Assembly: GCA_009785795.1 (NCBI GenBank)
Contig: WQVN01000005.1
Location: forward strand, 1 to 42,268
Length of the DNA stretch: 42,268 nt
Direction of reading: 5' to 3'
Origin: Coriobacteriia bacterium
GTDB lineage: Bacteria; Actinomycetota; Coriobacteriia; WRKU01; WQUG01
The translations under genes and the position numbers were made by a program. This document shows, piece by piece, positions 36,947 through 42,268 of this stretch. Each line of letters begins with the position of its first letter. Position 1 is the first letter of the stretch. Below the pieces are notes generated by a model. It searched no databases and was not told where the DNA came from. It was given only the letters and a program-made list of their open reading frames with translations.

Positions 36947-37007
36947 TTTAATTCAAATTTAATCAAGTCTTTATCAATGCCAAAGATATTTTTTATCCGT
37001 GCATAAT
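36947..37007 (+). promoter_or_regulatory. Candidate promoter of the yraN-comM-dprA operon with three 11-bp phased repeats
   Basis: TTTAATTCAAA/TTTAATCAAGT/CTTTATCAATG (36947-36979) and CATAAT -10 (37002-37007). Confidence 0.4.
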
Positions 37008-37062
37008 CCAAATGTAATCAGCCTTTAAGCACTTCCTGCTAAGGTGAGTGTGGAGGTGGATT

Positions 37063-37461
37063 ATGACGGTGAAACAGCATGTAAGCGAGCGTCAACGCAG
37101 ACGACAAAAAATAGGCAGACGTGGGGAAGAGGCTGCCTGTGAGTTTTTGCTTGGACAAGGAATGAAGATTGTCGACCGAAATTGGAAATGTGGCTATGGT
37201 GAAGCAGACATTATTGCCCTCGACGACAAGACGCTTGTTTTTTGTGAGGTGCGAACCAGAACAACTGCTGTCCAAGGAGATCCCGCCCAATCAATCACTG
37301 CGAAAAAGCGTGAGCGCTATTATAAGCTGATACAGGTTTTTCGTAGTCGTACAGCCATTAGGCATAATGCGGTGCGTTTTGATTTCATCGGCATTCATGT
37401 TGATCAGATTAGCAGGCGTGTCCAATTGCACTATGTGCGCAATGTTTCAGGTGCTGACTAG
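37063..37461 (+). CDS. yraN: YraN family (UPF0102) endonuclease-like protein
   Basis: [51 protein letters not shown]. Confidence 0.9.
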   Translation: MTVKQHVSERQRRRQKIGRRGEEAACEFLLGQGMKIVDRNWKCGYGEADIIALDDKTLVFCEVRTRTTAVQGDPAQSITAKKRERYYKLIQVFRSRTAIRHNAVRFDFIGIHVDQISRRVQLHYVRNVSGAD

Positions 37462-37484
37462 TTGCTGCTTTTGAGGAAAAACAA

Positions 37485-39016
37485 TTGAGTGCGACACATA
37501 AATATAGGCGGTATGCGCAACTTGTTTCTGCTGGAATGGTGGGTGTTGAGGCAAAAAAGATCAACGTTCAAGTTCACCTGACTTCAGGATTACCCAATTT
37601 TCATATTGTTGGCTTGGGGGATACTGCGATAAAGGAGTCGCATCGTCGCGTGACTGCAGCACTCAAGAATAGTGGATTCCAGATTCCGGACGGAGTCATT
37701 ACAGTGAATTTGGCACCTGCGCTTGTACACAAATCAGGTACGGGATTTGACCTGCCCATTGCACTAGGCATTTTGATGGCAGATGGCATATTGCCCGCAG
37801 AAAACTTTGATGACTGTCTCACAGTTGGTGAGCTAGGCCTTAATGGATCAGTGTCAAATGTGCGTGGCATGGTTGGTCTGGGAATGATTGCGCGAAAACT
37901 GGGCAAAACTCTTATTTGCGCAGATGCAGCACTGTTTGAAGGACTGCTTGATCTTTCAGTTTATGAAGTTTCGCATCTAGGTACCTTTCTTGACAGTACA
38001 ATACTGAAGCCTCGCTCTTTATGTTTAAGTTGGTTTGACGTACAAAGTGAAAATGTTCATAAGTGCGGAGACTTTGCCGAGGTTCTTGGACAGCAACAAG
38101 CAGTGCGCGCACTGACTATTGCTGCTGCAGGGCAACACAATATTCTGATGATGGGACCTCCTGGAACGGGCAAGACCATGCTGGCATCACGTTTGCCCAG
38201 CATTATGCCAAGGCTGACACCAGACGAGCTGATACAGACTGCGCTGGTCAATTCAGTAGCAGGAGTTCCATTTGATCATCGGAAAGGGCAGCGACCCTTT
38301 CGTGCTCCTCACCACAGTGCGACGACTGTTGCTGTCGTGGGTGGTGGAAATCCCGTGCGTCCAGGCGAGGTATCACTTGCACATAATGGTGTGCTGTTCC
38401 TTGACGAAATGCCTCAATTTCACCGCTCCTGTCTGCAGTCTTTGCGTCAGCCACTTGAAGATGGGGTTATTCGTATTGTGCGTGCAAATGGATCCTTTAG
38501 TTTTCCTGCTAAATCATGTTGGTAGGTGCGGCAAATCCTTGTCCTTGTGGTTATTTGGGCGATCAATCATACAATTGCCGCTGTTTACCAGGACAAATTG
38601 AGCAATATCAAAACAGAATAGGGGGACCGCTGTTGGATCGTTTTGACATGTTTGTAGCTGTGCCACGTCCAAATTCTGACAGGTTTTTTGAGAAAGGAGA
38701 GATGCAGACGACGCAGCCATCGTCGCAGATGCTTGCAGATCAGGTTAGTACTGCGCGTGATTTTGTGGCAAAAAGAGGACAGGGCTTTAGTCGTGACTTG
38801 AGTAGAGAAGAGCTATGTGATTCTAGCCTAATTGATGAAAAGGCATCACAGCTGCTTAAAATAGCGGCTCGCAAACTCAAGTTATCAGGCAGATCAATAG
38901 TTGGCATTATGCGTCTGTCGCGCACGATTGCAGACCTTGATACCTGCGATCGTGTTAGCAGCGCACATGTTAGTGAGGCGCTTTCCTATAGAAAAACATG
39001 GAGCAATCATGATTGA
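37485..39016 (+). pseudogene. comM: ComM/YifB-family Mg-chelatase-like AAA+ ATPase, split by a single-base frameshift
   Basis: ORF 37485-38525 ([44 protein letters not shown]) ends FSFPAKSCW-stop; homology continues at once in another frame at 38516 ([23 protein letters not shown]). Confidence 0.88.
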
Positions 39017-39935
39017 AAAGCCGAAATTTGAGCTTGAGCAAGACGACGCTAGCTATCCTGAAATTTTGTTGGCTCGAGAGTGTGCGCCACACACAATCTA
39101 TGGTGTGGGCTGTGAATCTGCTCTACGCCCTGGCATTGCAGTAGTAGGTGCGCGCAATGCAACTTCCTACGGGTTACGTATTGCACGATTGATTGCAACC
39201 TGGGCAGTTGAACTGGGTTACACGATTTATTCAGGAGGAGCGCGTGGCTGTGATCAGGCAGCACATAAGGGAGCGGTAGAGGCAGGTGGCAAAACCGTCA
39301 TTGTTATGGGCTGCGGTGCAGATTTGGTGTATCCCAGTAGAGCGGGAAAGCTTTTTGATGCAGTTTGTGAATCTGGTGGTGCGATCATCTCAGAATATCC
39401 ATGGCAGATGCCACCCATGAAGCATCGCTTTATTCAGCGCAATCGCCTAATCGCAGCTTTGTCAGATATTGTCATTGTTGTTGAGGCGCGTCTACCCAGT
39501 GGCACGCTTTCGACAGTGCAGCATGCACTTGATTTGGGAGTACCTGTTGCCGCAGTGCCTGGATCAATACTTTGCTTGGAATCTGCTGCTCCAAATCGAT
39601 TGATTGGTGAGGGAGCATTTCCTATTTCCTGCCGTGATGACCTGGCTCATGCCTGCAGTGTTTCTGGATCGCGTCCTGATGTGGCAAGTTTGTTTGCCGA
39701 CTTTAATCGCAGCGCTGATGACGCGAGCATTTTTGAAGGCACTGAACAGGTTGAATCAAATGCGGGAAAGATATATGCGGCGTGTCAAAGCACGCCATCA
39801 CTGCCTGATGACCTTGCACAGGAATTGAATTTGTCTGTCGTAGAAGTGGTTGAAATATTAACCTACTTTGAAGTGCAGGGAAAAGTTATGCGACGTGCAG
39901 ATGGTCGCTACGTAAGTGAGGATGTTCTATGCTAG
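39009..39935 (+). CDS. dprA: DNA processing protein DprA
   Basis: VVGARNATSYGLRIARLIA, YSGGARGCDQAAHKGAVEAGGKTVIVMGCG, EYPWQMPPMKHRFIQRNRLIAALSD, VVEARLPSGTLSTVQHAL; C-terminal winged helix. Real start 39009. Confidence 0.94.
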   Translation: MIEKPKFELEQDDASYPEILLARECAPHTIYGVGCESALRPGIAVVGARNATSYGLRIARLIATWAVELGYTIYSGGARGCDQAAHKGAVEAGGKTVIVMGCGADLVYPSRAGKLFDAVCESGGAIISEYPWQMPPMKHRFIQRNRLIAALSDIVIVVEARLPSGTLSTVQHALDLGVPVAAVPGSILCLESAAPNRLIGEGAFPISCRDDLAHACSVSGSRPDVASLFADFNRSADDASIFEGTEQVESNAGKIYAACQSTPSLPDDLAQELNLSVVEVVEILTYFEVQGKVMRRADGRYVSEDVLC

Positions 39936-40588
39936 GAACCGAATTGAGAAAAAGTCGAACAGCTGCAATACCGCATCAAGGCTTGCCAGCAAAGAAAAAT
40001 ACGACAAAAGACACACGTATCTTGGTAACTATTGCAGGGCTTGAGCCAAAGGTCGGAGCAACTCATCTTGCACTTTCGCTGGCGTTAAAGGCGAGCGAGC
40101 AAGGAAAAAGCTGCGGTGTTATCTTGCCAGAAAAGAATTTTGACTCTATGAAGGAATGCTATGTATTGTCAGTGCGTGAAGAGACAGCTGCAGGACAGCG
40201 CAAGCGACAGTTTGCTTCTTTTGCAGGAATTAGCATTATGTCGGGAGTATTACCTGGTGACATTGAGGGTTTTCAGTTGCTGATTTGGGACTGCGGTGTA
40301 CTGTCAGAGGGTGCACGACGTTTTGCCAGCGGTGACTTGCGCTGTATTGTCAGTGGTGGTCAAGCATGGGAACTTGCTCCGCTTAATGCCTTGCTGCTTT
40401 CAACCAGTTATGAAGACCTGCGTGGACTTGCTGTGTGCATACGAGGAGTCAGTCAGGATGACTTCAATCATATTCATAAACAGATGGCAGGAAAAATACC
40501 CTGTGTTTTTGTGCAGCATAAACCTACGTGGAGCGACATAAGCTTGCGCGAAGATCTCGTTGCGTTACTGCGCCTTGCTGGATGTTGA
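39929..40588 (+). CDS. MinD/ParA/TadZ-like P-loop protein with deviant Walker A
   Basis: RILVTIAGLEPKVGATHLALSLALKA (VGATH where MinD-type proteins have VGKTT), Walker-B-like FQLLIWDCG; ATG overlaps the dprA stop (ATGCTAG). Confidence 0.65.
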   Translation: MLGTELRKSRTAAIPHQGLPAKKNTTKDTRILVTIAGLEPKVGATHLALSLALKASEQGKSCGVILPEKNFDSMKECYVLSVREETAAGQRKRQFASFAGISIMSGVLPGDIEGFQLLIWDCGVLSEGARRFASGDLRCIVSGGQAWELAPLNALLLSTSYEDLRGLAVCIRGVSQDDFNHIHKQMAGKIPCVFVQHKPTWSDISLREDLVALLRLAGC

Positions 40589-40643
40589 TGGCAGGGATGA
40601 GTTGTTGGTATTGCAACGATAGCCTGATAGAGAGAAGGACACA

Positions 40644-41264
40644 ATGAAGCAAGTAGCACTGCCCAAGCGGCGAGATACGCTTTTGCTAAAGAAAGACATG
40701 CTTGAGCAGCAGCAAGCAAGAAAACAAAGGGACTGCGAGCGCAAACAGCAAAAAGCTCTGCGTGAAGCGCGCAGACTAAAGCGGCGTAGCAGTTTGCCTG
40801 CAAAAGTGAGTAGCTACATAGGAAATGTTACTGCAGCTATTGTCATTTCGCTGATCCTGACGTTATCTGCTAGCTACCTAGCTACACAACCACATATTCT
40901 TGAATCTGTGCTTGGCGGCGTTGAAAGGCATCTGGGAATCAGTCTTGCGGGTGCGATGCCGCCTGACGGCAGGTGTCAGACTTTGCAGTCAGATGCTTCT
41001 GGCAATTTGTTTGCACCAGACAATCCTAGTTCGTCCAAGGGCCCATCTGAATGGCATCCAGAACTAGAAGAAGCTGTTATTAGTGAGCTTGTTGAAGTCT
41101 CAGAAGATGCAATGGACATTTTAACTGAAGATCAGCTGTTGCCTGTACCATCTGGCAGAAGAGAATTTCCTTGGGTTCCTGTAGTGGTAGCTGGCATTGC
41201 AGCAGCTACTGCAGCCAGTGCTGCAGCTGCAGTAGTCTACTACCGCCGCCGCAAAAAGAAATAG
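40644..41264 (+). CDS. Uncharacterised two-TM protein with basic cytoplasmic ends and acidic extracytoplasmic domain
   Basis: N-terminal Lys/Arg/Gln-rich helix, TM NVTAAIVISLILTLSASYLA, acidic middle, C-terminal TM WVPVVVAGIAAATAASAAAAVVYYRRRKKK; SD GAGAGAAGGA. Confidence 0.75.
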   Translation: MKQVALPKRRDTLLLKKDMLEQQQARKQRDCERKQQKALREARRLKRRSSLPAKVSSYIGNVTAAIVISLILTLSASYLATQPHILESVLGGVERHLGISLAGAMPPDGRCQTLQSDASGNLFAPDNPSSSKGPSEWHPELEEAVISELVEVSEDAMDILTEDQLLPVPSGRREFPWVPVVVAGIAAATAASAAAAVVYYRRRKKK

Positions 41265-41275
41265 GTTTTACATAC

Positions 41276-41284
41276 TGCTAGAAT
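41276..41284 (+). promoter_or_regulatory. Extended -10 (TGC-TAGAAT) predicting a leaderless trmFO transcript
   Basis: TGCTAGAAT; expected +1 coincides with ATG 41291. Confidence 0.4.
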
Positions 41285-41290
41285 TGGGGT

Positions 41291-42268
41291 ATGACAGATA
41301 ATGGGGTAAATAGTAGTAGCGCTGTTCCGCAGGTGACTGTTATTGGGGGTGGACTTGCGGGTAGTGAGGCTGCCTTGCAATTGGCCAACAGAGGAATACG
41401 GGTTCATCTGTATGAAATGCGTCCAAAAGTTTCTTCACCTGCACATCATGGTGGGCTTTGCGCGGAATTGGTTTGCTCTAATTCGCTGAAAAGCGATAAT
41501 GAAAATAGTGCTGCAGGTACGTTAAAGCGAGAGCTTGCTCTTTTAGGCAGCAGATTACTACATCACGCACGCGAACATCACGTGTGTGCAGGGGGAGCAC
41601 TTGCTGTCGATAGGGAAGCTTTTTCTATGGCCGTGCATGCAGAAATTGTGGCACATCCTAACATTGAGCTAGTCCATGAAGAGGTTACCTACCTTAACCC
41701 CAATACCTTGTCATCTACGATAGTTGCTGCAGGACCTTTGGCATCATCTGACCTTGCGAATTCATTGCAGTCTATCACGGGCATAGATGCACTTTCATTT
41801 TATGATGCCGCAGCACCCATTGTTAGCAAAGAATCTCTCGACATGAGTCGCGTGTTTGCAGCATCGCGCTATGGAAAGGGAAGCGGCGATGATTATCTGA
41901 ACTGCGCGCTCAATGAAGAGGAGTATCGCATATTCCATGATGCCCTGCTTTCTGCAAAGCGAGTCAAAGAAAAAGATTTCGAACAAAAAGAGCTCTTTGC
42001 TGCCTGTCAGCCAATAGAGGAGCTCGCTCGCAAAGGATATGATACTTTGCGCTTTGGTGCGCTCAAGCCAGTGGGCATTGATGATCCACGAACGGGACGC
42101 TATCCCTTTGCCGTCGTACAGTTGCGTAAAGAAACCGCGGCGGGCGAGGTGTACAACTTGGTGGGCTTTCAGACCAACCTGCGCTTTGGTGAGCAGCAAC
42201 GTGTTTTTTCGCTTATCCCAGGATTAGAAGACATAGACATCGTGCGTTATGGAGTCATGCATCGCAAT
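41291..42268 (+). CDS. trmFO: Methylenetetrahydrofolate-tRNA-(uracil-5-)-methyltransferase TrmFO, truncated by the window end
   Basis: VTVIGGGLAGSEAALQLANRGIRVHLYEMRP, HHGGLCAELVCSNSLKSDN, LRFGALKPVGIDDPRTGRYPFAVVQLRKE; open to the last base. Confidence 0.95.
   Translation, partial: MTDNGVNSSSAVPQVTVIGGGLAGSEAALQLANRGIRVHLYEMRPKVSSPAHHGGLCAELVCSNSLKSDNENSAAGTLKRELALLGSRLLHHAREHHVCAGGALAVDREAFSMAVHAEIVAHPNIELVHEEVTYLNPNTLSSTIVAAGPLASSDLANSLQSITGIDALSFYDAAAPIVSKESLDMSRVFAASRYGKGSGDDYLNCALNEEEYRIFHDALLSAKRVKEKDFEQKELFAACQPIEELARKGYDTLRFGALKPVGIDDPRTGRYPFAVVQLRKETAAGEVYNLVGFQTNLRFGEQQRVFSLIPGLEDIDIVRYGVMHRN

Noticed and set aside
38505-38522. Programmed -1 frameshifting in comM
   Set aside because: Site GCT AAA TCA TGT lacks an X XXY YYZ slippery heptamer and no downstream stimulator was evident; mutation or sequencing error preferred.
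1-42268. CRISPR arrays, tRNA/rRNA genes, IS elements or prophage
   Set aside because: No regular repeat-spacer structure, no recognisable tRNA cloverleaf or rRNA sequence, and no transposase/integrase ORF seen by eye.

Overview
The window is a dense, almost entirely plus-strand chromosomal segment. Gene content and order suggest a Coriobacteriia/Actinomycetota host; this is inferred and was not searched. Most genes are housekeeping: (plsC end)-ispH-DUF512-der-plsY-gpsA-rpe; metG-tatD-[FMN reductase::ksgA]; rnd-xseA-xseB-hit; pta-ackA; pstSCAB-phoU; yggS-sepF-proC; rimP-nusA-ylxR-infB-rbfA-nrnA-[truB::ribF]; lgt, htrA, rlmH, rplS, rnhB; yraN-comM-dprA-(two uncharacterised genes)-trmFO (cut by the window end). 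The only supported minus-strand protein gene is an isochorismatase-like hydrolase. Unusual signals are: (1) a family of about 120-135 nt hairpin-forming intergenic repeats with shared terminal inverted repeats after metG, ackA and pstB; (2) a 35-aa membrane peptide gene with convergent antisense/terminator architecture like a type I toxin-antitoxin locus; (3) a deviant-Walker-A ATPase plus a two-TM protein translationally coupled to dprA; (4) remodelled translation/ribosome-maturation genes: FMN reductase-KsgA fusion, TruB-RibF fusion lacking the flavokinase domain, RimP lacking its C-terminal domain, and NusA with a C-terminal Cys/His motif; (5) a single-base frameshift in comM; (6) a structured pst leader preceded by four 11-bp direct repeats. 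All calls come from reading the sequence; no database search or folding program was run.
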